From the NCBI RefSeq assembly GCF_004323735.1, contig NZ_CP036455.1, positions 1,297,101 through 1,361,100 on the forward strand: 64,000 nucleotides of DNA, read 5' to 3'. Position numbers and translations under genes: made by a program. This DNA comes from Streptomonospora litoralis. Lineage in GTDB: Bacteria; Actinomycetota; Actinomycetes; Streptosporangiales; Streptosporangiaceae. This document shows, piece after piece, positions 50,034 to 58,368 of this stretch; position 1 is the first letter of the stretch, and each line of letters begins with the position of its first letter. The notes under the pieces are model-generated. The model worked only from the letters and a program-made list of their open reading frames with translations. It was not told where the DNA came from and searched no databases.

Positions 50034-50505
50034 ATGAGTGAGTCCGATGTCTTCGGTCGTCGGTGAGACGGCTCGGGTCCGCTGGGCGGCCTTGTGGCCT
50101 GCCGAGCGGCGGGTGGCCTAGGAGAAGCGGCGGTGAGGACGGCAGTGGGCCGGGCCCGCGCCCACCGGAACCGGTGCCCGCCGGTGGCAGCGGAATGTCG
50201 GCTATGCCGGTTTCCGCGCGAACCTCCGTGAAGAAATGACGAAGAACAGGCCCGTGGTTTGGGATTTTCTTCACGAAGGCTGCGGGCGGACCGGGCCGGA
50301 TCGCCGCGCGCCGTCCCCGCCCGGCGCCAGGAGCGGGACGGCGTGGGCGCGGGCGGGAGGGACCGGCGCCGTTGCCGCCGTCTTTCCATCAGGACGCCCG
50401 ATCCCCGCCCGGTGCCAAGGCCGCACAGCAGACCCGAGGCGCCCCCGGCCGGCACCGAGCCGACCGGCCGGCTGGGCAACCTGCTCAGACACCGGACTCA
50501 CTCAT
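50034..50505. repeat. Dispersed intergenic repeat copy flanked by inverted ends
   Basis: Blocks GGGCGGCCTTG, AGGAGAAGCGGCGG, GGGCCGGGCCCG and TGCCCGCCGGTGGC (50080-50200), TATGCCGGTTT, a hairpin (50227-50275, arms CGTGAAGAAA/TTTCTTCACG) and the tail block AGGAGCGGGA ... GCCGCCGTCT (to about 50391) match the copy at 32290-32690. The 56-bp palindrome is missing. The unit is bracketed by ATGAGTGAGTCCGATGTC (50034-50051) and GACACCGGACTCACTCAT (50488-50505), complementary at 17 of 18 positions. No gene is seen. Confidence 0.65.
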
Positions 50506-50583
50506 CTATTCGCGGGCCGGCCCTCGCGAGAGCTGCCGCTCGGCCCCGCGTACCCGGACGGTAAACCCCCGCCTGGCAACCGG

Positions 50584-50613
50584 TTCGCGAGTACTCCGGA
50601 TGTCCGCTAGAGT
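50584..50613 (+). promoter_or_regulatory. Probable promoter of the tRNA genes
   Basis: TTCGCG (-35), an 18-nt spacer and TAGAGT (-10) end 56 nt before tRNA-Gln. The -10 is good and the -35 weak. Confidence 0.4.
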
Positions 50614-50669
50614 ATTGCCTGCGCCGAGGGGGAGCGGGACCGGCGAACGGAACCGCCCACCGGAAGCAC

Positions 50670-50744
50670 TGGGGTATGGTGTAATCGGCAGCACGACTGA
50701 TTCTGGTTCAGTTAGTCTAGGTTCGAGTCCTGGTACCCCAGCCA
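50670..50744 (+). tRNA. tRNA-Gln (CUG)
   Basis: Acceptor arms TGGGGTA and TACCCCA close the cloverleaf. The anticodon loop TTCTGGT gives CUG, the T arm contains GGTTCGAGTCC, and the discriminator G is followed by an encoded CCA (50742-50744). Confidence 0.95.
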
Positions 50745-50809
50745 TGGCCTCCGTTCAGCGGAAGCCGTGACGGACCGGAGTCCGGTCCGATCGCCAAAGC
50801 GCGATCCAG

Positions 50810-50882
50810 GCCCCCGTCGTCTAGTGGCCTAGGACGCCGCCCTCTCAAGGCGGTAACGGCGGTTCGAATCCGCTCGGGGGTA
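50810..50882 (+). tRNA. tRNA-Glu (CUC), copy 1
   Basis: Acceptor arms GCCCCCG and CGGGGGT, anticodon stem CCGCC/GGCGG with loop CTCTCAA (anticodon CUC), and T loop GGTTCGAATCC. CCA is not encoded. A T-run terminator follows directly. Confidence 0.95.
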
Positions 50883-50894
50883 CGCACAGGGAGA

Positions 50895-50923
50895 GACTCC
50901 CGCCCAATGCGGGGGTCTTTTTA
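50895..50923 (+). terminator. Terminator after tRNA-Glu copy 1
   Basis: GACTCCCGC pairs with GCGGGGGTC (one wobble) and is followed by a five-T run. Confidence 0.8.
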
Positions 50924-50958
50924 CTGTGGCCGGCGGCTCTTCGCCGCCCGTATTCGGC

Positions 50959-51031
50959 GCCCCTGTCGTCTAGTGGCCTAGGACGCCGCCCTCTCAAGGC
51001 GGTAACGGCGGTTCGAATCCGCTCAGGGGTA
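50959..51031 (+). tRNA. tRNA-Glu (CUC), copy 2
   Basis: The sequence matches copy 1 except in the acceptor stem, where the sixth base pair is T-A (GCCCCTG/CAGGGGT) instead of C-G. Both strands of the stem change together, so pairing is kept. The anticodon is CUC. Confidence 0.95.
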
Positions 51032-51040
51032 CAGCGCAAT

Positions 51041-51078
51041 CGCAGTCGGCCTCCGCCCGCGGGCGGAGGCCGACTGCG
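51041..51078. terminator. 38-bp perfect palindrome, bidirectional terminator
   Basis: Nineteen-base arms meet without a spacer at 51059/51060 (left arm begins CGCAGTCGGCCTCC). It separates tRNA-Glu copy 2 from the convergent MerR gene and probably ends both. Confidence 0.75.
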
Positions 51079-51114
51079 TTCGGGAGCCCGTTGGCGGGAG
51101 CCACCGGTCCGGCG

Positions 51115-51816
51115 TCACCCGTCCGCCGCGCCGCCGTCTCCGTTTCCGGCGCCGGCCCCGCGGTCGCTCGGCCCGTCCGCGTGCCCGCCGTGGCCGAACC
51201 GGCGCGCGGACTCGTCCTCCTGAGCGAGCCGGCGCAGTGACGTCAGCGTCTGCTCCATGAACGCCGAAAGCGCGACCGCGCACATCAGCGCCTCCTCGCG
51301 CGCAGCTTGGGGGTCGATGTAGTCGAGGTCGGACTCCGCCACCCGGTGCGCGGCGGCCGCATAGGCGCGCAGCATCTCCTCCGACGCCGGATAGCCCAGG
51401 CGTTCCATGGCGGTCAGCGCTTGGGTGAGTCGGACACGGGCAGGGGAGGCCGGTGTGACCCGCCATCCCAGCTTGGCCAGCAGTTCGGAACTCTGCCGCT
51501 GCGCCCGGTCCCACTGCGGGTCGTCCTCGGGTTCCTCCGGCGCGCTGCTGAGGGTGTAGATAGCGGTGCCCAGCAGTGTGTGCAGGTCGGTCTGCGGGTC
51601 GTCCAGAGTGTCGAGCACCGGGCGGATGCGCGCCAGCGGCACTTCCGCGACCTCCACCAGCGCCCGCACCAGCCGCAGCCGCCGCAGGTGGTCCTCGGTG
51701 TAGCGCGCCTGGGTCGCCGAGACCGCCTCGCCCTTGGGCAGCAGGTTCTCGCGCAGGTAGTACTTGATCGTCGCCACCGGGACGCCGCTGCGCCGGCTCA
51801 GTTCCGAGATCTGCAT
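51115..51816 (-). CDS. MerR family transcriptional regulator
   Basis: The 233-residue protein starts MQISELSRRSGVPVATIKYYLRENLL, a MerR helix-turn-helix with its first wing, followed by ARYTEDHLRRLRLVRALVEVAEVPL. The C-terminal 130 residues are an all-helical effector part, and a Gly/Asp-rich tail follows. It is divergent from a DUF4188 gene with a nested palindrome between them, which suggests direct control of both. A GGGAGA precedes the ATG. Confidence 0.9.
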   Translation of the reverse strand: MQISELSRRSGVPVATIKYYLRENLLPKGEAVSATQARYTEDHLRRLRLVRALVEVAEVPLARIRPVLDTLDDPQTDLHTLLGTAIYTLSSAPEEPEDDPQWDRAQRQSSELLAKLGWRVTPASPARVRLTQALTAMERLGYPASEEMLRAYAAAAHRVAESDLDYIDPQAAREEALMCAVALSAFMEQTLTSLRRLAQEDESARRFGHGGHADGPSDRGAGAGNGDGGAADG

Positions 51817-51843
51817 CGGTAGTCGTTCTCCCTTGCCGTCCCT

Positions 51844-51889
51844 ATTGGATAGTACTACTCTCCAGAATTAGAGAGTTTCACTATCCAAT
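51844..51889. promoter_or_regulatory. Nested palindromic operator between the MerR and DUF4188 genes
   Basis: Outer arms ATTGGATAGT (51844-51853) and ACTATCCAAT (51880-51889) are perfect. Inner arms ACTCTC (51857-51862) and GAGAGT (51871-51876) form a second dyad around AATT. The region is AT-rich and centred between the divergent starts. Confidence 0.7.
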
Positions 51890-51921
51890 GCGGACCCAAC
51901 GGAAGCAGAGGTGTGCGCACC

Positions 51922-52563
51922 ATGTCCGACACGACCATCCCGCGCCTGACCACCGAGCCGCGCGAGAGCCTGACCGTCTTTCTGCTCGGCGCGCGCGTCA
52001 ACGCGCTACTGAAGCCGCACAGCTGGGTCTGGGTCGTCCGCGCGTTCAGCCGCATGGCCGCCGAACTGCAGTCCGACCCGTCCCGCGGGCTCCTGCACTC
52101 ACGCACACTGCCGAGCATGTTCGGCGTCACCGTGGTCCAGTACTGGGAGTCCACCGAGGCCCTGCTGCGCTACGCCCACGACGAGACGCACAGCGCCGCT
52201 TGGCGGCGTTACTACCGGCAGGGCGGCGACGCGGTCGGACTCTGGCACGAGACCTACGAGGTCGGGCTCCCGCAGTCGGGGCCGCCGGATCCCGCCGGAG
52301 CGGAGCGTCCGGAGGAACCGCCGACGCAGACCGGCCGCGGCTACGAGGCCATCTACGCCAATATGCCGACCACGGGCCTGGGCAGGGCGCTGGGCACCCG
52401 ACCGATCGACCGCGGCACCCGGCGCGCCCTGGACCGCATGGCCCTGCGCCGCGCCCGCAACCGCCCCCGAACCGAGCCGGGGACCGACGACCACGCCCAC
52501 GCGAGCCCGAGCCCCGGCATGCCACCAGGCCGACGTTCCACACCGGCGCCCGGCGGGCAGTAA
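51922..52563 (+). CDS. DUF4188 domain protein
   Basis: The 213-residue protein has the DUF4188 pattern: ESLTVFLLGARVNALLKPHSWVWVVRAFSRM, FGVTVVQYWESTEALLRYAHD, AAWRRYYRQGGDAVGLWHETYEV and YEAIYANMPTTGLGRALG. The fold resembles dimeric ferredoxin-like monooxygenases, but function is unknown. ATG 51922 is preferred to GTG 51913. It is divergent from the MerR gene and probably its target; a sugar-dehydrogenase gene begins 8 nt after its stop. Confidence 0.85.
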   Translation: MSDTTIPRLTTEPRESLTVFLLGARVNALLKPHSWVWVVRAFSRMAAELQSDPSRGLLHSRTLPSMFGVTVVQYWESTEALLRYAHDETHSAAWRRYYRQGGDAVGLWHETYEVGLPQSGPPDPAGAERPEEPPTQTGRGYEAIYANMPTTGLGRALGTRPIDRGTRRALDRMALRRARNRPRTEPGTDDHAHASPSPGMPPGRRSTPAPGGQ

Positions 52564-52570
52564 CGCCTGC

Positions 52571-53761
52571 ATGGAGCACTCCCAGCATCGCCTGCGCCGC
52601 GCGCCGCAGCCGCGCGTGCCCCGGTGGCGTGCCGGGGCCTGTGCCGCGGCGGCCCTCCTCGCCGCTTCGGCCTGTACCGGCGGCGCCGGAGGCGGCGAGG
52701 ACTCCGGGCAGAGCCCCTCGCCCGGCACTCCCGCCGAAGATACCGCGACCGGCCTGGCCCCGCCGGGTGAACCCGAGACCGTGGCCACCGGGCTGGAGGT
52801 CCCCTGGGGCGTCGTCCCGCTGCCGGGCGGCGGCGCGCTGATCTCCGAACGCGACTCCGCCCGCATCCTGCACATGGCGCCCGGCGGCGAGGTGAGCGAG
52901 GTCGGCACGGTCGAGGACGCCCGCGCCCAGGGTGAGGGCGGGCTGCTCGGCATCACCGTGCCGCCGGGGCAGGAGCGGCCCGGCGAGCTGTTCGCCTACT
53001 TCACCACCGGCGCAGGCAACCGCATCGCCCGCTTCGCGCTGGACTACTCCGGCGGGGGCCTGCCGTCGCTCGGCGACTCCGAGGTGCTGGTCGAGGGCAT
53101 CCCCAGCGCCGCCTTCCACAACGGCGGCAGGCTCGCCTTCGGGCCGGACGGCATGCTCTACACCACCACCGGCGACGCCGGCGACGCCACGCGCTCCCAG
53201 GACACCGACAGCCTGGGCGGCAAGATCCTGCGGATGACCCCCGAGGGCGAGCCCGCGGAGGGCAACCCGTTCGGCAACCTCGTCTACAGCTACGGGCACC
53301 GCAACGTCCAGGGACTCGCCTGGGACTCCGACGGCACCCTCTTCGCCACCGAGTTCGGGCAGAACCGCTACGACGAGATCAACGTCATCGAGCCCGGCGG
53401 GAACTACGGCTGGCCCCAGGTCGAGGGCGTCGGCGGCGACGACGCGCCCGAGGAGTTCATCGACCCGGTCATCACCTGGAGCACCGATGAGGCGTCGCCC
53501 AGCGGGGCGGCGATCGCGGCCGACTCGATCTGGGTGGCGGCGCTGCGCGGCGAGCGCATCTGGCGGGTGCCGCTCACCGGAGACGGGGTCGACCCCGTCG
53601 GCGAACCGCAGGCCCTGTTCACCGGCGACTACGGCCGCCTGCGCACCATAACCGAGGTGCCCGGCGGTGGCGACCTGCTGGTGAGCACGAGCAACCGCGA
53701 CTCCCGCGGCGACCCGGTGGAGGAGGACGACCGCATCCTGCGCATCCCGCTGGAGGGGTGA
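52571..53761 (+). CDS. PQQ-dependent sugar dehydrogenase-like lipoprotein
   Basis: The 396-residue protein has a lipoprotein signal (LLAASAC lipobox, Cys about residue 35), then a six-bladed beta-propeller of the soluble glucose/aldose dehydrogenase family: GLEVPWGVVPLPGG, GEGGLLGITVPPG, the catalytic His in AAFHNGGRLAFGPDGMLYTTTGDAG, YGHRNVQGLAWD and EFGQNRYDEINVI. It would oxidise sugars outside the membrane if PQQ is available. It is 8 nt after the DUF4188 gene and convergent with ndgR. Confidence 0.9.
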   Translation: MEHSQHRLRRAPQPRVPRWRAGACAAAALLAASACTGGAGGGEDSGQSPSPGTPAEDTATGLAPPGEPETVATGLEVPWGVVPLPGGGALISERDSARILHMAPGGEVSEVGTVEDARAQGEGGLLGITVPPGQERPGELFAYFTTGAGNRIARFALDYSGGGLPSLGDSEVLVEGIPSAAFHNGGRLAFGPDGMLYTTTGDAGDATRSQDTDSLGGKILRMTPEGEPAEGNPFGNLVYSYGHRNVQGLAWDSDGTLFATEFGQNRYDEINVIEPGGNYGWPQVEGVGGDDAPEEFIDPVITWSTDEASPSGAAIAADSIWVAALRGERIWRVPLTGDGVDPVGEPQALFTGDYGRLRTITEVPGGGDLLVSTSNRDSRGDPVEEDDRILRIPLEG

Positions 53762-53777
53762 GCCCGCCGGGGCTCTG

Positions 53778-54521
53778 CTACGCCGGTGCGGGCGCGGCGT
53801 CCTGGGCGTGCAGGGCCTCGTTGATCTTCTCCGCCGCCGAGGTGACGGCCTGGGCGTGCAGGCGGCCGGGGGCACGGGTGAGGCGCTCCAGCGGGCCCGA
53901 GACCGACACCGCGGCGATGACGCGGCCGCCGGGCCCCGAGATCGGCGCCGACACCGAGGCGACGCCCTGCTCGCGCTCGCCGACGCTCTGCGCCCAGCGG
54001 CGGCGGCGCACCTGGGCCAGCGCGGTGCCGGAGAACTGCGCGTGGACCAGAGCGCGGCGGATGCGCTCGCTGTCCTCCCAGGCCAACAGCACTTGGGCGG
54101 CCGAGCCGGCGGTCATCGGGAGTTCGCTGCCGACCGGGACGGTGTCGCGAAGTCCGCTGGTGCGTTCCGCGGCGGCCACGCAGACGCGCACGTCGCCCTG
54201 GCGGCGGTAGAGCTGGGCGCTCTCGCCGGTGAGGTCGCGCAGTTGCACCAGTACCGGCGAGGCGACGGCCAGCAGCCGGTCCTCACCGGTGGCGATGGAC
54301 AACTCGCCCAGCCGCGGCCCCAGCACGAAGCGGCCCTGGCTGTCGCGGGTGACCATGCGGTGGCGCTCCAGAGCGACGGCGAGGCGGTGGGCGGTGGGGC
54401 GGGCCAGGCCGGTGATCCGCACGAGCTGGGCCAGGGATGCGGGGCCCGATTCCAAGGCGTCGAGCACCGACATCGTCTTGTCGAGCACACCGACCCCGCT
54501 GGATGAGCTAGAGTTGTCCAT
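53778..54521 (-). CDS. ndgR: IclR family regulator of branched-chain amino acid genes, NdgR-like
   Basis: The 247-residue protein has an IclR winged-helix N-terminus ([46 protein letters not shown]) and the effector domain ([59 protein letters not shown]). It is divergent from leuC, the fixed place of NdgR/LtbR, which control leu and ilv genes in Streptomyces and Corynebacterium. A shared motif occurs before leuC, leuB, ilvB and cimA here. ATG 54521 is the start of the homologous part. Confidence 0.92.
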   Translation of the reverse strand: MDNSSSSSGVGVLDKTMSVLDALESGPASLAQLVRITGLARPTAHRLAVALERHRMVTRDSQGRFVLGPRLGELSIATGEDRLLAVASPVLVQLRDLTGESAQLYRRQGDVRVCVAAAERTSGLRDTVPVGSELPMTAGSAAQVLLAWEDSERIRRALVHAQFSGTALAQVRRRRWAQSVGEREQGVASVSAPISGPGGRVIAAVSVSGPLERLTRAPGRLHAQAVTSAAEKINEALHAQDAAPAPA

Positions 54522-54535
54522 GGCTTGATATTGCC

Positions 54536-54552
54536 GTCTCGCTATTTGGGAT
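54536..54552. promoter_or_regulatory. Candidate NdgR operator between ndgR and leuC
   Basis: GTCTCG-CTATT-TGGGAT lies 15 nt from the ndgR ATG, so it could mediate autoregulation as well as leuCD control. A further half-site-like TGAGATGACGAGAC occurs at 54647-54660, next to the leuC ribosome site. Confidence 0.55.
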
Positions 54553-54677
54553 GCAAATCGTTCGACGTGCTGCGTTCCACCGCGCGCTCCGGCGCGCACC
54601 GCCGCCGGCGCCGCAACGGCCCGCGGCGGCGAGAAGACCCTCCATCTGAGATGACGAGACGCGAGGAGGCGTCGCAC

Positions 54678-56075
54678 ATGGCTCGCACGATGGCCGAGAA
54701 GGTCTGGCAGGAGCACGTCGTCCGGCGTGCCGACGGAGAGCCCGACCTGCTCTACATCGACCTGCACCTCGTGCACGAGGTCACCAGCCCGCAGGCCTTC
54801 GAGGGGCTCCGGCTGGCCGGCCGGCCTGTGCGGCGGCCGGACCTGACCATCGCCACCGAGGACCACAACGTCCCCACCGAGAACATCCTCGGGCCGATCG
54901 CCGACAAGGTGTCGCGCACCCAGATCGAAACACTGCGCAAGAACGCCTCCGACTTCGGGGTGCGCCTGTTCCCGATGGGCGACCTCGACCAGGGCATCGT
55001 GCACGTGGTCGGCCCGCAGCTCGGCTTGACCCAGCCCGGCATGACCGTGGTCTGCGGCGACAGCCACACCAGCACGCACGGCGCGTTCGGCGCGCTGGCG
55101 TTCGGCATCGGTACGAGCCAGGTCGAGCACGTGCTGGCCACCCAGACCCTGCCGATGGCCCCGTTCAAGACGATGGCCGTCACCGTCGACGGGTCGCTGC
55201 CGCCCGGTGTCACCGCCAAGGACATCATCCTGGCCGTCATCGCCGAGATCGGCACCGGCGGCGGCCAAGGCTACGTCATCGAGTACCGCGGCCAGGCCAT
55301 CCGGGAGCTGTCCATGGAGGCCCGGATGACCATCTGCAACATGTCGATCGAGGCGGGCGCCCGCGCCGGGATGATCGCCCCCGACGAGACCACCTTCGAC
55401 TACGTCCAGGGGCGGCCGCACGCGCCCGAGGGGCCTGCGTGGGACGCGGCCGTCGAGCACTGGAAGAGCCTGCGCACCGACGACGACGCGGTCTTCGACA
55501 GGGAGGTCGTGCTCGACGCCGCCGCGCTGAGCCCGTTCGTCACCTGGGGGACCAATCCCGGCCAAGGCGCTCCGCTGGACGCCGCCGTGCCCGACCCCGC
55601 GGACTTCGCCGACGCCGGTGAGCGCGCCGCCGCGGAGAAGGCGCTGGCCTACATGGACCTCGCCGCCGGAACACCGCTGCGCGACGTGCGGGTGGACACC
55701 GTCTTCGTGGGTTCGTGCACCAACGGCCGCATCGAGGACCTCCGCGCCGCGGCCGAGATCATCCGCGGCCGCACCGTGGCCGACGGCGTCCGGATGCTGG
55801 TCGTGCCCGGTTCGATGCGGGTCAAGGAGCAGGCGAACGCCGAGGGCCTGGGCGAGGTCTTCACCGCCGCCGGAGCCGAGTGGCGCGAGGCCGGCTGCTC
55901 GATGTGCCTGGGGATGAACCCCGACCAGCTCCAGCCGGGCGAGCGCAGCGCCTCGACCTCCAACCGCAACTTCGAGGGCCGCCAGGGCAAGGGCGGGCGC
56001 ACCCACCTCGTGTCGCCGCTCGTCGCCGCCGCGACCGCCGTGCGCGGCACCCTCTCCTCGCCCGCCGACCTGTAG
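54678..56075 (+). CDS. leuC: 3-isopropylmalate dehydratase large subunit
   Basis: The 465-residue aconitase-family protein starts [15 protein letters not shown]. It has [32 protein letters not shown] and the three Fe-S Cys in VGSCTNGR and [11 protein letters not shown]. With LeuD it isomerises 2- and 3-isopropylmalate, and the homologous citramalate step. ATG 54678 follows GAGGAGGC; an in-frame ATG at 54651 is less likely. Confidence 0.96.
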   Translation: MARTMAEKVWQEHVVRRADGEPDLLYIDLHLVHEVTSPQAFEGLRLAGRPVRRPDLTIATEDHNVPTENILGPIADKVSRTQIETLRKNASDFGVRLFPMGDLDQGIVHVVGPQLGLTQPGMTVVCGDSHTSTHGAFGALAFGIGTSQVEHVLATQTLPMAPFKTMAVTVDGSLPPGVTAKDIILAVIAEIGTGGGQGYVIEYRGQAIRELSMEARMTICNMSIEAGARAGMIAPDETTFDYVQGRPHAPEGPAWDAAVEHWKSLRTDDDAVFDREVVLDAAALSPFVTWGTNPGQGAPLDAAVPDPADFADAGERAAAEKALAYMDLAAGTPLRDVRVDTVFVGSCTNGRIEDLRAAAEIIRGRTVADGVRMLVVPGSMRVKEQANAEGLGEVFTAAGAEWREAGCSMCLGMNPDQLQPGERSASTSNRNFEGRQGKGGRTHLVSPLVAAATAVRGTLSSPADL

Positions 56076-56108
56076 ACCGCCCGCCCCTGGAAGGACGAAA
56101 GCGCCGAC

Positions 56109-56699
56109 ATGGAGAAGTTCACCGTCCACACCGGCAGCGCCGTGCCGCTGCGCTACAGCAACGTGGACACCGACCAGATCATCCCGGCGGTCTACCTCAA
56201 GCGGGTCGCCCGCACCGGGTTCGAGGACGGCCTGTTCGCCGCGTGGCGGGCCAACGACCCCGAGTTCGTGCTGAACAAGCAGGAGTTCGCCGGCGGGAGC
56301 GTGCTGATCGCGGGCACCGACTTCGGCACCGGCTCCTCCCGCGAGCACGCGGTCTGGGCACTGCAGGACTACGGGTTCAAGGCCGTGCTGGCGCCGCGGT
56401 TCGGCGACATCTTCCGCGGCAACGCGCTCAAGGGCGGACTGCTGGCCGTCGTGCTGCCCTACGAGGCGATCGAGCGGCTGTGGGAGGCCGTGGAGGCCGA
56501 CCCGGCCACGCAGGTGACCGTCGACCTCCAGGAGCGCGAGGTGCGCGCCGCCGGCGTCGTCGAGGCGTTCGAGCTCGACGACTACACCCGCTGGCGGCTG
56601 ATGGAGGGGCTGGACGACATCGCGCTCACTCTGCGTCACACCGAGGATGTCGACGCGTTCGAGAAGCAGCGCCACGCATGGCTTCCGGTCACCCAGTAG
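56109..56699 (+). CDS. leuD: 3-isopropylmalate dehydratase small subunit
   Basis: The 196-residue swivelling-domain protein has [58 protein letters not shown] and [16 protein letters not shown], all typical LeuD. It lies 33 nt after leuC and forms the active heterodimer with it. Confidence 0.96.
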   Translation: MEKFTVHTGSAVPLRYSNVDTDQIIPAVYLKRVARTGFEDGLFAAWRANDPEFVLNKQEFAGGSVLIAGTDFGTGSSREHAVWALQDYGFKAVLAPRFGDIFRGNALKGGLLAVVLPYEAIERLWEAVEADPATQVTVDLQEREVRAAGVVEAFELDDYTRWRLMEGLDDIALTLRHTEDVDAFEKQRHAWLPVTQ

Positions 56700-56936
56700 T
56701 CGGCGAATCCCGAGAATTTTACCTTGTTTCGGCGTGGCGGCCGTGCGACGCGCTGCCGCCGCGCCGACGCGCTGCCGCCGAACGTCCGGATTCCCGCCAT
56801 ACGTAGGCTTTTGGGCGTCACAGAAGGGGTCAAAAGGGATCCACTGCGCGCCTCCGTACGGGTCGAGAAGGTGCTCGAAGAGCTCCCTCCGCAGGTCGAA
56901 CACCCTCCGACACGCTGAATTCAGGGGCGTTTGTGT

Positions 56937-56966
56937 TTGTGTCCAGGGCATGGTGTCCCCTAATTT
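56937..56966 (+). promoter_or_regulatory. Probable hup promoter
   Basis: TTGTGT (56937-56942) and CTAATT/TAATTT (56960-56966), spaced by 17-18 nt, precede the HU gene by about 30 nt. The remaining gap after leuD (56700-56936) has no recognised feature. Confidence 0.5.
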
Positions 56967-56996
56967 CGTGCGAGCAAGGGGGAACCGGAGGAACCA

Positions 56997-57275
56997 ATGA
57001 ACAAGCGTGACCTGATCGACGCGATCTCTGACCGTATGGGCGACAAGAAGACGGCCACCGAGGCCGTCAACGCTGTGCTCGACACCATCCAGTCGACCGT
57101 CGCCTCTGGCGAGAAGGTGGCCGTCACCGGATTCGGCGTCTTCGAAAGGGGCGAGCGGGCCGCTCGCGAGGCCCGCAACCCCGCCACCGGGGCGACCATC
57201 AACGTTCCGGCGAGCTACGTGCCGAAGTTCCGCCCGGGGTCCGACTTCAAGGCCCTGGTGAACGGCGAGCAGTGA
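56997..57275 (+). CDS. hup: HU family DNA-binding protein
   Basis: The 92-residue protein begins MNKRDLIDAISDRMGDKKTATEAV. It has VTGFGVFERGERAAREARNPATGATINVPASYVPKFRPG, with the Pro-tipped beta arm that intercalates DNA. It lacks the long Lys/Ala tail of mycobacterial HU or HupS, so it is the short HupA-like form. GGAGGAACC precedes the ATG. Confidence 0.96.
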   Translation: MNKRDLIDAISDRMGDKKTATEAVNAVLDTIQSTVASGEKVAVTGFGVFERGERAAREARNPATGATINVPASYVPKFRPGSDFKALVNGEQ

Positions 57276-57306
57276 CCACCGGCACAGCCCAGTGCTGACG
57301 CCCATG

Positions 57307-57337
57307 GCGCCCGGGTCCCCCGAGAGGGCCCGGGCGC
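57307..57337. terminator. Hairpin after hup
   Basis: GCGCCCGGG (57307-57315) pairs with CCCGGGCGC (57329-57337), 32 nt after the HU stop and in the convergent gap with cofC. Confidence 0.6.
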
Positions 57338-57396
57338 TTCGCGTGTGCGGCGCTGCGGACCCGAGCCGCCGCGGCGCCGCGCAAGCCGACCGTGCG

Positions 57397-58044
57397 TCAC
57401 CAACCGACGCGGGCGAGCAGCTTGGCCGTATGCGGCCCCACACCCAGCCGGGCCGCCTCGCGCAGGTCGGCCGCGGTGTCCACGTCGCGCCGCACGCTCG
57501 GCGCGTCCGCGCCGTCCAGTGCGGCGGCGCCTCCCGCCAGGTGCCGGCGGCGGGAGCCGCCTTCGAACGCCGGCGCGAAGCGCGCACCCGCCCGCGCCGC
57601 GTACAGGGTGGTGCCGACTCCCGGCGCGTCTGCCAGGAAGGCGGTGGGGGCGCTGTGCGCCTGGGCGAGGACGCCGTCGAGCTCGCCGGAGCGCAACGCG
57701 GGCAGGTCCGCCGAAAGCGCGCAGCGGCCCCATTCGGGGTGCGCGTCCCGCGCCACGGCCGCACCGTGCGCCAGGGCCGGGTTCAGCCCCGTCCCCGGCT
57801 CGCCGCCGACGACGCGGGCCCCCAGCTCGGCCAGCGCTTCCGCGGCTTGCTCGTCCTCGGTCACGACGAACACCGCACCCACCCGCTCGGCGGTCACCGC
57901 CGCCATCACCGTGTCGCAGGCGACGGCCAGCGCAAGATCCGTGCGGGCCGCTCCGAGAGCACCGGAAATCCGGGACTTGGCCCGCTCCAACCGTTTCACC
58001 GGGACGACCAGCGACCAGGGCCGGTCCTGCTCCACAGGCGGCAT
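57397..58044 (-). CDS. cofC: 2-phospho-L-lactate/phosphoenolpyruvate guanylyltransferase (coenzyme F420)
   Basis: The 215-residue nucleotidyltransferase-like protein has SLVVPVKRLERAKSRIS at the N-terminus, GTGLNPALAHGAAVARD and CALSADLPALRSGELDGVL, and PGVGTTLYAA toward the C-terminus, the CofC/FbiD pattern. It activates phosphoenolpyruvate or phospholactate with GTP for F420 synthesis. It is encoded opposite to hup and plsC. ATG 58044 is the only good start. Confidence 0.88.
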   Translation of the reverse strand: MPPVEQDRPWSLVVPVKRLERAKSRISGALGAARTDLALAVACDTVMAAVTAERVGAVFVVTEDEQAAEALAELGARVVGGEPGTGLNPALAHGAAVARDAHPEWGRCALSADLPALRSGELDGVLAQAHSAPTAFLADAPGVGTTLYAARAGARFAPAFEGGSRRRHLAGGAAALDGADAPSVRRDVDTAADLREAARLGVGPHTAKLLARVGW

Positions 58045-58368
58045 CGTCCGCGTCCCTCCTCGACTCGGTGATCCGCACGGCGCACGAGGCGCCGTGACGG
58101 CAGGCTATGCCGCTACCCCCGGCGCCGCCCGTGGCACCGCCGCCTGCGCGGGCGACGGCAGCGCGCCGACTGCGCCAGACTGGGAGCGCGCGACCCGGCG
58201 CCGGCCGCACCGGCGATCCGCCGTTTGCAACGGGCGCGACGTGGGCGATCTTCCCGGGCGCCTAAACTGGATCGGCCGAGCGGGCGCCGGTCCTCGCGAC
58301 CAGGGGGGAACGCGTCCGACGAGCGGGGACGGCGCGCAGCGGCGACGCAGGTCGAATCGGAGGAGTCC
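58045..58368. other. Divergent region between cofC and plsC
   Basis: No gene is seen in 324 nt. A TAAACT string at 58263-58268 is a possible -10 element for the plsC operon. GGAGGAG at 58359-58365 is its ribosome site. Confidence 0.45.

Noticed and set aside
54522-57764. A long minus-strand open frame running over leuC, leuD and hup in front of ndgR
   Set aside because: It is antisense to three well-conserved genes and is open only because of high GC. The true gene begins at ATG 54521, where IclR homology starts.
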